DNA of 64,000 nucleotides from Phocoena phocoena (GCF_963924675.1 NC_089221.1:134830263-134894262); one strand, 5' to 3'; positions 1-11,880 are shown, counted from the first letter of the stretch. Notes: generated from the sequence alone by a model not told the origin. Numbers and translations: made by a program.

Positions 1-109
1 TTTAAATGCATATCTGATTATATCACCCACTTGCTTATAAGAATATCTTCACTGTATCTTCACTTGTATTCTTACAAGAACATCTTCCCACCGTAATTAG
101 AATAAAACA
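1..109. other. Unassigned AT-rich sequence
   Basis: Nothing recognised. Confidence 0.4.
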
Positions 110-575
110 CATGCTCCTTATTAAGACCACCAGCCTTCCTACCTTTCATCTTCTGTCTCTGTGGCTCACGCTACTCCAGCCACAATGACCTACCTCCTTG
201 TTTTCAGTTCAGGGCAACTGGTTTGTTCTTTGCTGCCTCAGCACCTTTGCATGTCTGTGGCCTCTGCTGTAAATGCTCTCACTTCTGCTCTTCACCCCGT
301 TATGTTCAGTTCATTCTTGAGGTCTTATCTGAGCAGCACTTCCTCAGGAATTCCTTTCCCTCAACCCCACCAGACCTCACAGACTAGGTCAGGCCCTTCT
401 GTTATATATTCAAAACATTATCAGTTGCAAGAAAGTAATTGGTTACCTGACTATCCTCTTTCCTCATGAGACAAAACTTCATAAGAACAAAGACAACAAT
501 CGCTCTCTTCACTACTGCATTCCCAGCACCTGGCCCAGTGTGTAGCAAAGAGTAAGTTGTTAGTCACTATTATTC
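110..575 (+). repeat. L2 LINE 3' fragment
   Basis: CTACTCCAGCCAC, then CAGCACCTTTGCATG, a decayed coding-like segment, and the terminal CCCAGCACCTGGCCCAGTG are all L2 3'-end landmarks in the expected order. Confidence 0.7.
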
Positions 576-1251
576 AATATCGTTGAGTGACCCAATGGAT
601 GAACTAAGTCTTTAGAGGGATTTGGGATTTCTGAAGAAATTTAAAGGAAGGAAGAGAGATGGGTTAGACTTAGGGTGAAGACCATTCCAGCATAGGAGAA
701 AGGTCAGATTCAAATTTCTAGGCAGCGGATTTGTAACTCAGAGGCCACAAAATGAAAAGTCATTGTTTGAGAGTACCCACGTGTAGGCTCCCCTGTGCCC
801 AGGAGCACAGCTTTGCAAACGGAAGGGAAGGAGTGGAGAACCCCGGCACAGTCATACAAGATGTGTCTTTTTACTAAAAGTTGGATGCGTTGTTGAAAAC
901 TCTTTATGGTTTTCCAAATCAACTCTGATTTTCAGAGTTTAGAGGCAAGAGCATTTCCTTGTGCCATTAGCATTTAAAGGCCTTGATTCCCGTAATATTC
1001 TGCTTTCTGGAAACCTCTCTCCACAGACAATATCAAGTGTGGAGGCTCTGAGGACCTGGGCAGCTCTGGATTTAGAGTGAGGGGGTAGGGCAGTTGATGC
1101 AGCCTGTGATGTGGGTTCTCTCAGGTCTTTTGGAAGGGCCAGCTGTCTTATCTATTATTACAGACTGTGCCAGTCAGGAGGAGACGTATATAAAGAAAGC
1201 CATCTACTTTCAAAGAAATATTAGTGTCTTGAGCTAAATAAAGTGTCACAA
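576..1251. other. Unassigned sequence
   Basis: No gene or recognisable repeat. Short frames look random. Confidence 0.4.
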
Positions 1252-1262
1252 ACACATCTTCT

Positions 1263-1468
1263 GGGCTTCCCTGGTGGCGCAGTGGTTGGGAGTCCGCCTG
1301 CCGACGCAGGGGACACGGGTTCGCGCCCCGGTCCGGGAAGATCCCACATGCCGTGGAGCAGCTAGGCCTGTGAGACATGGCCGCTGAGCCTGCGCGTCCG
1401 GAGCCTGTGCTCCGCAACGGGAGAGGCCCCAGCAGTGAGACGCCCGTGTACCGCAAAAGAAAACCAAA
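1263..1468 (+). mobile_element. CHR SINE (cetacean tRNA-derived)
   Basis: Starts GGGCTTCCCTGGTGGCGCAG and contains the pol III B-box-like GGGTTCGCGCCCC. It ends in an A-rich tail. The 11-base target-site duplication ACACATCTTCT (1252-1262) recurs with one mismatch at 1469-1479. CpG decay (for example GCAGCTAGGCC) marks it as one of the older copies of this subfamily here. Confidence 0.93.
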
Positions 1469-1485
1469 ACACGTCTTCTCTCATT

Positions 1486-1557
1486 ACACGCGCACACGTG
1501 CACGCGGGCGCGCACAAACACAGACACACACACACACACACACACACATACACACAG
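1486..1557 (+). repeat. Alternating purine-pyrimidine tract with (CA)n
   Basis: ACACGCGCACACGTGCACGCG-type sequence runs into a CA repeat (1524-1557). Long GC/AC alternation is favourable for Z-DNA. It adjoins the tail duplication of the SINE at 1263-1468. Confidence 0.85.
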
Positions 1558-1959
1558 TCCATGGGATTCCGTGTTGCAAGATGGCTTCCATGTCGGACAT
1601 GCCATCCACAAGGCGCCTACGTCACACAGTGTGATCCGGGTTTGACATATCCCTGTCTGAATCACTTGAAGGATGCCAGGCAGATATTCCATTTGTTTCC
1701 TCCCTTCCCGAGTAGTTTTCTACTTAAAGCCTCAGTGTCTGAAATTCCTCCATTAGGTGGTCCTTTTTTGGGATAAAGTACTGCCCTTTCTGTGTAGTCT
1801 CTTTAAATAGCAAAGGCTTAAATTACATCAAATCAAGTATAACATAACCTGCCTAATATTCCATATCTTGACAGCAGTTTGAGTTACAGAGATAGATGCC
1901 TCTGTCCAAAGTCAGTGAATATTCACTTAAGATTTGAGCATTTTATTTTCTGGAAAGCT

Positions 1960-2235
1960 TACATTAAAAGAAAAAGTAAATAAATATCATACTTTAGTTA
2001 ATGGTATGCATCTGAAGTATTTAAGGGAAGTTGTACAGATGTCTGTAATTTACTTTGAAATATTTTTTTAAAAATAGATGAATTGACGAATAGTTAGAGG
2101 GACAGATATATGACAAAAACCCCAAATAGTAAAACATTAATGGTATAATCTAGGTGATCTTTACATAGGTGTTCACTGTAAAATTATTTCAACTTTGCTG
2201 TATGAAAATTGTCATAATAAATTATTGAGGAAAGG
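1960..2235 (+). repeat. L1M 3' UTR fragment
   Basis: Characteristic old L1 3' end: GGTGTTCACTGTAAAATTATT, then CTGTATGAAAATTGTCATAATAAA. Confidence 0.7.
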
Positions 2236-2337
2236 AAAATAAAGAAAATATAACCTGCTCAAGTTCCTGTTAGAGAGCCTTGTATATACAGGTCACTCAG
2301 TAAATGGGAGCTGTTATATGAGTAATGAGAGGACTAG

Positions 2338-2497
2338 GACAGTGGTGTCCAACCTTGGCTGGTCTTCAGAATCAGTGGGGAAGCTTTTCTAAAAAACAGA
2401 TGCCTGGGCCCCCCTTCCCAACATTCTGACTCAGTTGGTCTGGAGTGGAGCCCAAGCATCAGCATTTTTTAGTTTCACCCCAGGTGATCCTTCTAGG
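2338..2497 (+). repeat. MER5A-like hAT MITE
   Basis: CAGTGGTGTCCAACCTTGGCTG, TGCCTGGGCCCC, TCTGACTCAGTTGGTCTGG and CATCAGCATTTTTTA follow the order of the MER5A (hAT-Charlie) consensus as I remember it. Confidence 0.65.
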
Positions 2498-3480
2498 TGA
2501 CAACGTTAAGAGCAACCGTCCCTCTGGCCTGCAGTCGTGACCACACTGCTTTCCTCCTGAGGCTGATTTGCAGGGCATACTTGGCCTAGGATTGGGCCCA
2601 GACCCCCCACAGAGAAAGGAAAGGGGGCGAGTTCCTCTAACAACCAAGGCCTGAGATCAGACCAGATCAGCCTATGTAATTCAAGAGTTCTGCCTTTGCC
2701 CTTTATCCGGGCTATGGCTTCCTTGTTGATGACCCAAGTAGAACAAAAAAAGGTAAAAATCACGTCAATTATAAGGAGATCTTTTGTCGAGGTGGATGGC
2801 TAAAATAATCCTTATTACTTTTAACTTTGAAAATAGACACAATAGCATCCATGAAGGGGAAAAATCTTTTCTGTTAACTTTTATTTGCCTTCATTTAAGT
2901 TTTAAATATGTAGTAAACATGATTGTAGGGCTTCTCATTAACTGGGGTATCTTACAGTCATAATTTTTGATACACAACATTACTCACCAATTAGCCTGTC
3001 TTGTTCATTTAAATTTCTTTGCTCATATTTTAATGGGAGCTAATGATGCCTTTGTTGACTTATTTAATGTTATGTAAATGTGGCTATAGACTGTGAAGTG
3101 TTTAAGCAGAAGCACTATTTTTGCTTACTCGTCAGATTTTGGAGTGTGTAGAATCCCCAGGAAACACACATCAACACAATGAATGTGAGCTTACTGAGGA
3201 GACCAAATAATAATAATAATTTTTAAAGCAAGCAGTGAAGGATGTTTAGAGCATGAGATTTTTACTTTCCTCTGGGGTTAATTGTTATTTGAGCATCAAA
3301 GGAATTTCAAAGTTAACTTCAACCAGTTTTTTTTCTTTTCTTTTTCTGCTCCCGTAATGATGCAATATAGGCTAATCTTAAGACCATCTTCTAAGCTCAG
3401 GCAGGGAGAGCTGGGCTAGACAGGCTCTCTTGTTGAGTTTCATGAGCCTTGCTCTCAGTAGAACTCCATTTTCCCTGGCC
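2498..3480. other. Unassigned sequence
   Basis: AT-rich for most of its length; an (AAT)n stretch at about 3207-3221. No gene seen. Confidence 0.4.
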
Positions 3481-3639
3481 AGCACATAAATATTTGAATG
3501 AAGAAATGAATGAATGAATGGGAACTTTATAATTTCAACATACACATAGATGAAGCTTCCAAGATACTGGATTCTCAATACTATGGCCTCTACTCCTCCA
3601 ACAATCCTTTCCATTCCCCAGCCTCAACCACTCCCTTGT

Positions 3640-4117
3640 CATACCTGAGACATTGTAAGTAACAGTAACCAAACACCATCGTATTTTAATTTCACATGCT
3701 TTACTCTCTTCTTACTACTTTGTGACTTTCCAGCTACCTTCTTCAGGTGCCCCAACTTCATCTTTCCACCCCACCAAGAACCCTGATCCATTGATCCTAA
3801 CACTTTTTCTCAGTCCCTTACCACCTTCAAGTTCTCTCTTCCCTCCTGCCCCAGCTTAAGCTGCATAGTGAATCATAAGAGTCACCGACTGGCATACATC
3901 CTTGAATTCCTTGCTGAACTTATCAGGTAAAAGCACAGGCTTGGTTCAACCTCATTGTCTTTCTACTCTGTACTTGCACTCGTGCTGCTGAATGTGGGTG
4001 GGGAAAATGGTCTCCCCAAGCTGAATGGACTCACTTTGGAGTTACGATCACAAATGTTGTGTGGTTCCTTCTGCTGCCAGGTAAGCACAGTATACTTCCA
4101 ACCTATCCTGCTTCCAG
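3640..4117 (+). repeat. L2 LINE, 5' part of a long ORF2 remnant
   Basis: Decayed L2 ORF2 sequence upstream of the reverse transcriptase core, recognised by CTCGTGCTGCTGAATGTGGG and the following segment to CTGCTGCCAGG. It is continuous with the pieces at 4561-5738, 5891-6366 and 6785-6975. Confidence 0.65.
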
Positions 4118-4560
4118 TGGGATTGAATAGTGTCATCCCCGCACCCCAAGTCATATGTGGAAGTTCTGATCCCCAGTAGCTAAGAATGTGACTTTATCTG
4201 GGAATACTATTGCAGATGTCATTAGTAAGCTGAGATGAGGTCATGAGGGTGTGCCCTAATCCAACGTGACAGATATCCTTGTAAAAAGAAGAAAATTTGG
4301 ACACAGACACATACACAGGGAGGGTGAAGATGAAGTTTAGAGATCAGGGTGATACTTCTACAAGCCAAGGAACACCAGAGATTGGCAGAAACTAACGAGG
4401 GGAGAAGTGTAAAACAGAGTCTCCCTCGGGGCCCTTAGAAAGCAACAAACCTGCTGACACCTTGATCTTGGACTTCTAGCCTCCAGAACTGTGAGACAAT
4501 AAAATACAGTTGTTTAAGTCACCCAGTTTGTGGTACTTTGTTATGCAAACAGATATGTCA
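4118..4560 (-). repeat. MLT1-type (ERVL-MaLR) LTR
   Basis: On the minus strand: TTGCATAACAAAGTACCACA, ACTTAAACAAC, TCTCACAGTTCTGGAGGCTAG and CCAAGATCAAGGTGTCAGCAG, an old solo-LTR signature inserted in the L2. No coding part remains. Family name is from memory. Confidence 0.7.
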
Positions 4561-5738
4561 TTCTGTCACATCTTCTCTAACCTCAAATCGTCAGCATCTC
4601 TTGCCCAACCTCACTCTCCACCAATGACTGTTCTTTATTCTTTGCTGAGAAAAACAGAAGCCATCAGGAAGCCCCATCTGCACATACACTCAGCTATGCA
4701 GGAACACTAACTACGCACCTTTCTAGTGAAAGCCAGTTCGATGTACTACACGCCATCCTGCTGACCTCCTCAAGGGTATCACCCCAGCTAGTCTCTCCTC
4801 TTTGTCCTTTTCATCAACTTTTCCCGCTCGACTGGATCATTCTAATAGGAATACAAACATTCTGTATTTCTCCTATTTTTCTCTTAAAAGAAAAATCCTT
4901 CAGGAAAATGTCAAATCTCCTTTTGACTCCCACTTTCCTCCACCCATACTGCCTCATTTTGTTGCTCCCCTTTGCAGCAAAGCTGCTGGAAGAAGTTACT
5001 CATGTTCACTGTCTCCACTTCCTCTCTCATCTTCATAAATCCACTCCAACCAAGCTCACACTGCACAGACATTTCTTTCTTCAGGTCACCAGTGACTTCC
5101 AGGCTAAATCCAAAGGTCACTTCATAGAACTCATCTTAGTTGTCTTGATGGCAGCATTTGACACAGCTGAGCAAACTTTCCTCCCAAAAACATTCTCTCC
5201 ACTTGGTTTCTAGGGCAACACAAGACACTGTTGCTTCTTCTAGTCTTCTTTGCTGATTCTTCCTCTTCTACCTGATTTCCTCCTTCTAGGGTTCCCTGGG
5301 TCTCAGTCTTGGTTTTTGATTTGTCTCTACTACACTCATGCTCTTCTATCCTTAGCACAGTTCTCTATTCCAAACTTCAAACTCCAATTTAGACTGCTAA
5401 TTTAATGTCTCCATTTGGATGTCTGATATGTCAAACTCAATGCCTCAAAAATTAAATGACTTTTCTTCCTCTTCCGATCACTTCTCCTTGCAGCCTTCCC
5501 CATCTCAGAAGGGATATAGATGTCCTTTCATTTGCTCAGGCCAAAAAACTTGGGGTCATCCTTGACTCTCCACTTTCTCTCGTATCTCATGTCCAGTGTC
5601 TCAGGAAATCCTGTTGGCTTCACCTTCACAATAGATTCAGAACCTGACCATTTACTACCACTTCCATGCCTACCCTAGTTTGAACCTACCATCATCTCTT
5701 GATGGTAAAGTACTGCAATAGCCTAAATCTGTTCTTTT
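4561..5738 (+). repeat. L2 LINE, reverse transcriptase part
   Basis: Heavily mutated plus-strand coding remnant. Landmarks of the L2/CR1 reverse transcriptase can be read across several frames: a QAKKLGVILDSPLSL motif encoded at about 5540-5582, and upstream a motif for the segment around FDTAEQ. The frame is broken many times, so no protein is made. Confidence 0.8.
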
Positions 5739-5890
5739 TTAAAATTGTTTAGCAGTTTTATTTTTTTTTTTTTGAAGTATGGTTGATTTATAATGTGTTA
5801 GTTTTAGGTGTACAGCACAATGATTCGGCTATACATGTATATTCTTTTTCAGAGTCTTTCCCTTATAGGTCACCACAGAATGTTGAGTAT
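5739..5890 (-). repeat. L1 3' fragment inserted in L2
   Basis: TTGAAGTATGGTTGATTTATAATG and GTGTACAGCACAATGATTCGG are the common cetartiodactyl L1 3' sequence. It is flanked by AGCCTAAATCTGTTCTT (5722-5738) and AGCCTAAGTCTATTCTT (5891-5907), a 17-base target-site duplication with two differences. Confidence 0.75.
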
Positions 5891-6366
5891 AGCCTAAGTC
5901 TATTCTTAACACAGAAGCCAGACTGATTCTTTTAAAATGTATGCGGCAGTGTCACTCCATGCAGAACCTAGCAACTCCATTTCATGCAGATCAGAAATCA
6001 GAGTTCTTCCAATGGCTTACAAGGTCTTGCCTGACCTGTCCCTCCCCTGCTTCTCTGGCCTCACCTATTACTACCTCTGCTCATTTTTCTCTAGCCACAC
6101 CTTTCTCAACAATTGTTCCTCAGTGTACCTGGAACACTTCCACCCTAGGGCCTTTGTACCAATTGTCCCCTCTACCTGGAAAACCCTTCTTCCAAATATC
6201 TCTGTAGCTAATGCCCTTACTTTCGTCAAGCCTTTGCTCACGTCTTCTCTTCCCAATCGAAGGCCCTTTTAAATACTGCAATCTGCTCTTCCAAAGCTCC
6301 TTATCACCTTTAGCATTCTCTTCATTTACTTTTTTTCTGGAGTACTTATCAACTTCTCTTATTAGA
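5891..6366 (+). repeat. L2 LINE, 3' part of the nested remnant
   Basis: Resumes the L2 after the L1 insertion: AATGGCTTACAAGGTCTTGCC, TCTAGCCACACC, AGGGCCTTTGTACCA and CTACCTGGAAAACCC are in consensus order. Interrupted again at 6367 by an LTR. Confidence 0.85.
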
Positions 6367-6784
6367 TGTATTAGTTTGCTAGGGAAGCCATAACAAAATA
6401 GCACAGACACGGTGACTTAAAACAACAGAAATTTATTTTCTCACAGTTCTGAAGGCTAGAAGTTCAAGGTCAGGTGTCAGCAGGCTTGGTTTCTCTTGAG
6501 ACCTCTCTCCTTGGCTTGCAGATGGCCACCTTTTGGCTGTGTCCTCGCATGGTCCTTTCTCTGTATTCACACCCCTGGTGTCTCTCCTTGTGTCCAAATT
6601 TCCTCTTCTTATAAGGATACCAAACAGACTGGTTGAAGGCCCATCCCAGCAGCCCCATTTTAACTTAATCACCTCTTTAAAGGCTTATCTCCAAAACCAC
6701 TCACTTTTCTCAGAATATACTGGGGGTTAAGGCTTTAATATATAAAATTGGGGCAGAGAGGGAAACACAATTTAGCCTATAACA
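6367..6784 (+). repeat. MLT1-type (ERVL-MaLR) LTR
   Basis: Full-length solo LTR beginning TGTATTAGTTTGCTAGGG and ending in TATAACA, with TTTATTTTCTCACAGTTCTG and CCTTGGCTTGCAGATGGCC inside. The flanking 5-mers TTAGA and CTAGG may be a decayed target duplication. No viral coding region. Confidence 0.8.
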
Positions 6785-6975
6785 CTAGGTAGCTTACTTA
6801 TTACATTTGTTCATTATTCTCTGTCTCCACTCCATAAGCCCCAAACATGGGAAGCTAAGTTCATGACCAGGAGCACCTTGTCTGTCTTGTTCCCTCCTGT
6901 GGCCTCTGCATCGGAAACAATACCTCATACAAAGTGGCCTCTTGATAAATATTTGTTGAATGAGTGAATGGATAG
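6785..6975 (+). repeat. L2 LINE terminus
   Basis: CACCTTGTCTGTCTTGTTCC, then AAATATTTGTTGAATGAGTGAATGG, the diagnostic (TGAA)n L2 end, completing the element that starts near 3640. Confidence 0.85.
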
Positions 6976-7024
6976 ATGCAAGTCCAGGGTATTAAGAGTT
7001 AAGAAAAACAAGGGGAGGCTTTGT

Positions 7025-7200
7025 GGGTCATTTGGGCATAGGAGATCTAGGTTGTATTCCAGTTATGGGATCGTGAGCAAGTAGCTTATTCTCCTAAGTC
7101 TTAACTTACTCATCTGCAAGAATGAGGGTTCTTATCTGCCTGTCTCACCAGATGGTTTTGAGGTTCACATGTAAAAATGTATGTGGAAGAACTTTGGGAT
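7025..7200 (+). repeat. MIR SINE
   Basis: GTATTCCAGTTATGGG, GTGAGCAAGTAGC, ACTTACTCATCTGCAA and TTTTGAGGTTCACATG match the forward MIR order. Confidence 0.7.
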
Positions 7201-7254
7201 CCTCAATTCTCACTCATACATGAGTCGTTTTATTTACCACGTGGCTTATGGTAA

Positions 7255-7405
7255 TTATAATAGTAATAATGACAGCTGACTTCTAAGTCCTTACTGTGTA
7301 ACAGGCGCTGTGTTAAGTGTTTCACAGTCACTACCTTATTTAATCCTCACAGAAACCTTCAAAGTAGCTCCTACCCTTTCCATTTTTCTAGCCAGGAAAA
7401 CTGGA
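7255..7405 (-). repeat. MIR SINE
   Basis: Reverse MIR: TACTGTGTAACAGGCGCTGTG, TTATTTAATCCTCACAGAAACC. Confidence 0.75.
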
Positions 7406-7486
7406 TAGTGGTCATGGAGCATTAAAAAGATGTATTTGCTCTATGCTATTTGGCAGAAATTAACTTGACCTTTAGAACCTTAAAGA

Positions 7487-7490
<4 letters not shown>

Positions 7491-7526
<36 letters not shown>
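7491..7526 (+). repeat. (TG)18 microsatellite
   Basis: Uninterrupted TG dinucleotides, so likely polymorphic. Confidence 0.97.
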
Positions 7527-7528
<2 letters not shown>

Positions 7529-8925
7529 TGTATTAGAAGTCTATCCTTCAGATGATTAACAGTAAAAATCAGAGATCTAGATTGGTGCTGTGTCTTATGA
7601 CATTGTACTCTATAAGGTATTGTGGTGCCTAGGGCATTTCAAGAATGGCAAAGTCTCTGTGTTTTCATTCTTTTTTTTTTTTTAACTCTTAAAAGGGTAG
7701 CCACTAAACTAGAGAACTTAGAAGCATTCTCCTCCTCTCTCTAGATAAATATAATCTACTGGCTGTCCTGACTACATATTTTTAATCTCTAAATGCCTCA
7801 TTCCTTCTTGTTTGTCCAGCGTTGTGGCATGCTAAAGGTCTGCCGAGAGGGATTTGGCTAACCCTTGTCAGAGCGAGAACCAGCCCTTTGTGTGCACTAC
7901 AGTTAAAATTGCACCATTCTACTTGAAACTCATATTATCCTAATGCATTGAGAGAGGGGGAGAAGGTTGCTTAGAAAAGATCGTAAGTGACTTAGCACTG
8001 GTTTCTCACTTCCAACGATAATGTTCTTCAGAACTGTGTTTTGAACACATTATTATAGATTTAAATATTTTAATATTCATTTATTCTAATTTCCCTTTTG
8101 ATAGGTGCCATCTCCGTACTTGCATTTCATCAGCTCTGACTAGTGACACCGCTCTGTTTAATATCTTCCTTGGCCAAATTTCTTGCGATTTGGGAACTAG
8201 ATTTTACCTTCTTAAGGAGGTTTCAGCAGCTCCTTTGTGGTTCAACATTTAAAACTCAGATACTCATCTAAAATCCTTTCACAAGGAGTTATTCAATCTA
8301 GAGCTTATATAAATGTCCTGGGATACAATCTATTGGAGATATTGTCAATATTTGCCCTAAATCGCAACCTAGCTCCATTTTCAGTTGTGTTTGGAATTGA
8401 AATAGAAGTCTTTATTCTTTCTTAAGTGTCAATTTGGAGTATATTCTAGGCAGTCAGTAATTTCTGCACATGGGTGATGCCAGCCCTGGAAGGGAATATG
8501 GAACTCGCTATGCTGGCTAGTGTAGGTACCGTAAGATCCGTCTGCTCTAAAATACACCCTCACAGGCCCCCATGATGCCTGCGTCTCCTCATCTCTGCCG
8601 TTTGTCTATAATCACGTTGCCTTTAGTAGGTCCCTGTGAAATGCAGATGGCTTCTGGAAGAGTAATTTATGCCACTTACTCATGTTAGCACATATGTGTG
8701 ACTGAGGAAATGGGACACAGAAAAGGCAAATTTTGATGAAGAAAGAAAATCAGGAAAATAACAAGCCCAGAAGTCTTTCTGAGAAGGGTAGGACCATGGA
8801 CGGTTCCATAGGGACTGAAGGTACCAGTTAAGGGCACTGAGTTCCTGAGCATGAGGCGTTACTCGTAGACTCTGCGGAAGGGGAAAGGAGGAGAGGCAAA
8901 CTGATGTCCAATTTTGTCTCTGCCA
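7527..8925. other. Unassigned sequence
   Basis: About 1.4 kb without a gene or a repeat I can name. The long frames are below chance expectation for coding. Confidence 0.4.
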
Positions 8926-9100
8926 TAATTATACAAAGGCCCGGTCTTCCTCACACACCCCTCTTACTCACAGATTTAGTCCTTTACCCCAGGTCTTCAC
9001 CTGACTGCCTTTTTATCAGCAGTCAGGTCCTACCTCAAATGTCAGCTTTTCAAAGAGACCCTCTCAGACTATCCAGTCTAAAACGGCAGTCCCCAAATTG
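8926..9100 (+). repeat. L2 LINE fragment
   Basis: CAGTCAGGTCCTACCTCAAATGTCAGC followed by CTCTCAGACTATCCAGTC resembles the L2 3' region. Confidence 0.55.
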
Positions 9101-9267
9101 TGTTTCTTATCTCAGGATGCCATGAAAAGAAAAGCCCATACATTTATTTTCCCACAGATCTGGAGGCTGGAAGTCTGAGATAAGTAGGTCAACATGGTTG
9201 GGTTCTGGTGAGGACTCTCTTCCTTTCTTCCAAGATGATTACCTTCCCGCTGTGTCCTCATGTGGTG

Positions 9268-9268
<1 letters not shown>
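9101..9268 (+). repeat. MLT1-type LTR fragment
   Basis: TTATTTTCCCACAGATCTGGAGGCTGGAAGTC and CGCTGTGTCCTCATGTGG match the centre of the LTR family also present at 6367. Truncated into the GA repeat that follows. Confidence 0.6.

Positions 9269-9303
<35 letters not shown>
9269..9303 (+). repeat. (GA)n microsatellite
   Basis: GA repeat with one CA interruption. Confidence 0.95.
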
Positions 9304-9734
9304 CAAAGCAAGCAGAGGTTACAGGCTTGGTGTGGGGTCGCAGAGCTAGTCGGTGTCAGAGATGGCATTTCAACCAGAGAAATCTGTTTCCAGGACTCTT
9401 ACCCTGAACTACTACACTCAATTCCCTCAATGGAGGTTACAGAGAGTGGGATCGAAAGAACGAATATGACTGAGTCTGTGAAGGATTGAGTCTTTAGCTC
9501 TTAGTTCTTTTAGAAAATTCAAGAAGCAAAATGGAGAGAAGATTAAACAATATGGAGCAAGGGAGCAGAGGTATAAGGAGAGAAAGGAAAAGAGAAGTAT
9601 GCCTGTAGTAGAGGGACAGGGCAGCATTCATCTTCTGTGACATGCAAGGGGACTTGCATGGTGCCAGCATTTACCCTCACTTGGTGATGGTCAACACTGA
9701 GCTTCCTGAGCTTTTTGTCATGTGCAAAGCAGAC

Positions 9735-9962
9735 AGCATGGTGCGGTGGGGAAAATATTTGTTTTGAAACTGGACAGATATAGGTTCTCCTTGTGACATA
9801 TGTAAGCCATGTGACCATGGGTGAGATCTAAACTCACTGATCTTATCTGTTATCATTTATAAAATGTGGATAACGACATTTAACGTTGCTGCGAGTGTTA
9901 AAATAAAGCACATATGTATAGGGCTATCCTTGGTGTATGGTAGATGTTCAATAAATTCAGCC
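9735..9962 (+). repeat. MIR SINE
   Basis: Forward MIR: GGACAGATATAGGTTCTCC, CATGTGACCATGGGTGAG, TTATAAAATGTGGATAA and GTAGATGTTCAATAAATTCAG. Confidence 0.8.
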
Positions 9963-10965
9963 TCTCCCTTAACACTATGGATTTTTTTAGGCACATTAAT
10001 ATACATTTCAAACACCTGTGCCCTCTTAAAGCAAAACATAGAGAAACCAATAAAAATAACAAAATAAATAAAACAAACTTGGTTAACAGTAAACTCATAG
10101 AAACATTGATTTCTGGATCTTTCTTTTTCTTTTTCGTCTGAAAGTGACAGGTCGTTATACTAATGTCGTGGTTGTTTGTTACTTAAAGAAAATTTTAATA
10201 AGGATAAGAATATTATACTTCACTTTTAGTTCTCTTTTGACATGTTTCCGTGGATCTTTAGATTGAATTAACGGTCTTATAGCTAGAAAATGGGCCTGTC
10301 AGTGACTCGATCTCCCTCCTTGAATTATTTTGTGATCTTAGGCATATCCATTACCTCTTCCCTGGCTGAGATCCTCCCATAAATTGCAAGACGGAAAATT
10401 TCTGGGCATGTAATAGAAGTAGTAGAAATACTGAGTATAAAAATTCCTTGGAAAAATTATTCTGTACGATCGTATGTTGGGCAAGAACTCAGACACCTTT
10501 TGACCCGCTCTGCCGCCACACACGTACGTGTTTGGAGGATGAGTTTGTCGTCGTGCATCTGTGAGTGCTAAGGTGAGAGAGGCAGAGGTCTGAGGACGGA
10601 GGCAGAAAAATTCGAGGAAAGGAGAGGCAGTTTTTCAGTTCAGCAATTCTCGGCTCTCCAGAGCCGCCGTCGGCCCTCAAACCGAGGGAGCACCAGCCAT
10701 CACTAAGCCTTCCCCGCTTCTTTTCCCCCATTCCAAGCTCAGGTGTCCTTGGCAGGGCCGTCAGGAGGAGGTGAGGCTTGCTTGACCCATGAGCCAGACA
10801 CTTGACGCCAACACTCCTCACCTCCCAGCCTACGATGCTCCTCTCACACTTCATAGATTTGAGCTGGAACTCTGTGACCCCCTGAAGCGATAGTAAAGTC
10901 ATGTGTGTCTGTGTACTCAGGGGCACTTTTGTGGCCTTCCTATCCTTCTGGGAGTTTATGACTCC
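9963..10965. other. Unassigned sequence
   Basis: AT-rich to about 10330, then moderately GC. A 145-codon chance frame on the minus strand has no recognisable protein similarity. No repeat recognised. Confidence 0.4.
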
Positions 10966-11880
10966 AAAAGGTCAAGGACTCTAATTTTCTACTGATTTCC
11001 ACTGTGTGATCTCTTACCCCCATGGTTTTAACCACCATCCTTAAACTTCACTCTCAGATACTGTCAAGGTGTCTCCATCTGCACCTCAAAACTCTAAGGC
11101 TTCTTTTCCTTCACCAGGTGTTCCTTGTCCCATATAGCCTCCCATGGTACTGCACTGTCCATCCTTCTGCACCATCTTCCTCATGCCGACATCTGATCAA
11201 TCACCAATGGCTAGCAATTCTTTCTCTGAAGTTTTCCTTGAGCTGGTCCCTTCTCTCTGCCTTGAACACCGTTTCCCTAGGGCAGGCCTTCACCACGTCT
11301 CACCCTGACAGGTACAACCGTCTCCCTCCTGGTCTTCTCTCTCTGCCCTAAATCTATCCTCCCTATTACAGCCAGACTCTACCATCTAAAACATGGACTG
11401 ACCACATCACTACCCTGTTCGCACAACTTTCTGGGCCTTCTTGGACAAAGGCTTATTCCTATAAGGGTAAACAAGACCAGCCATCATGCCTACCTCTTCA
11501 TTTCCGTTCTTCCCATGTCCCCAGGTACACATCACACTCAAGTCAAACAGCACAACCTACTGTGACCCCCGTGCACCAGCTGCTTCGTGCCTTTTAGAAC
11601 CTTGTCCTCTTCCCTTGGAATGCCTTGCCCTCTGTTCTTCATTCAAGAGTCTGTTTTTTCAAGTCACCTTCTCTCTGCCCAGATGGACCACACTTTGTGC
11701 TGCCAGAGCCCTCTTGGGTGCCAATATTACCTAGACCAACCCTGGTATGTGTAGGAAACTATCAGTTTGTGCTCCCCATGAGACTGCAAGCTCCTCAAGA
11801 AACTCATCCATCTTGAGCCCATCACATGGCCTGCCCTTTCCCTGCTACTCACCAGTACCTACTGAACTGAAGTTAGTTCA
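10966..11880 (+). repeat. L2-like LINE remnant
   Basis: Pyrimidine-rich decayed sequence with L2-type landmarks in order (TTGGAATGCCTTGCCCTCTG, TTCAAGTCACCTTCTCTCTGCC, ACCCCATGAGACTGCAAGCTCC). Broken in all frames. Confidence 0.55.

Noticed and set aside
5456..5647. A 63-codon frame with LGVILDSPLSL
   Set aside because: Real homology, but to the L2 reverse transcriptase in a decayed element with many stops. Not a gene.
4118..6784. Possible endogenous retrovirus between two LTRs
   Set aside because: The LTRs are in opposite orientation, and the DNA between them is L2 LINE and an L1 piece. There is no gag, pol or env.
9112..9306. Ser/Leu repeat peptide frame
   Set aside because: Product of the GA microsatellite.
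10489..10926. A 145-codon minus-strand frame in the intergenic region
   Set aside because: No domain, no splice or promoter context, and normal for chance in moderately GC-rich DNA.
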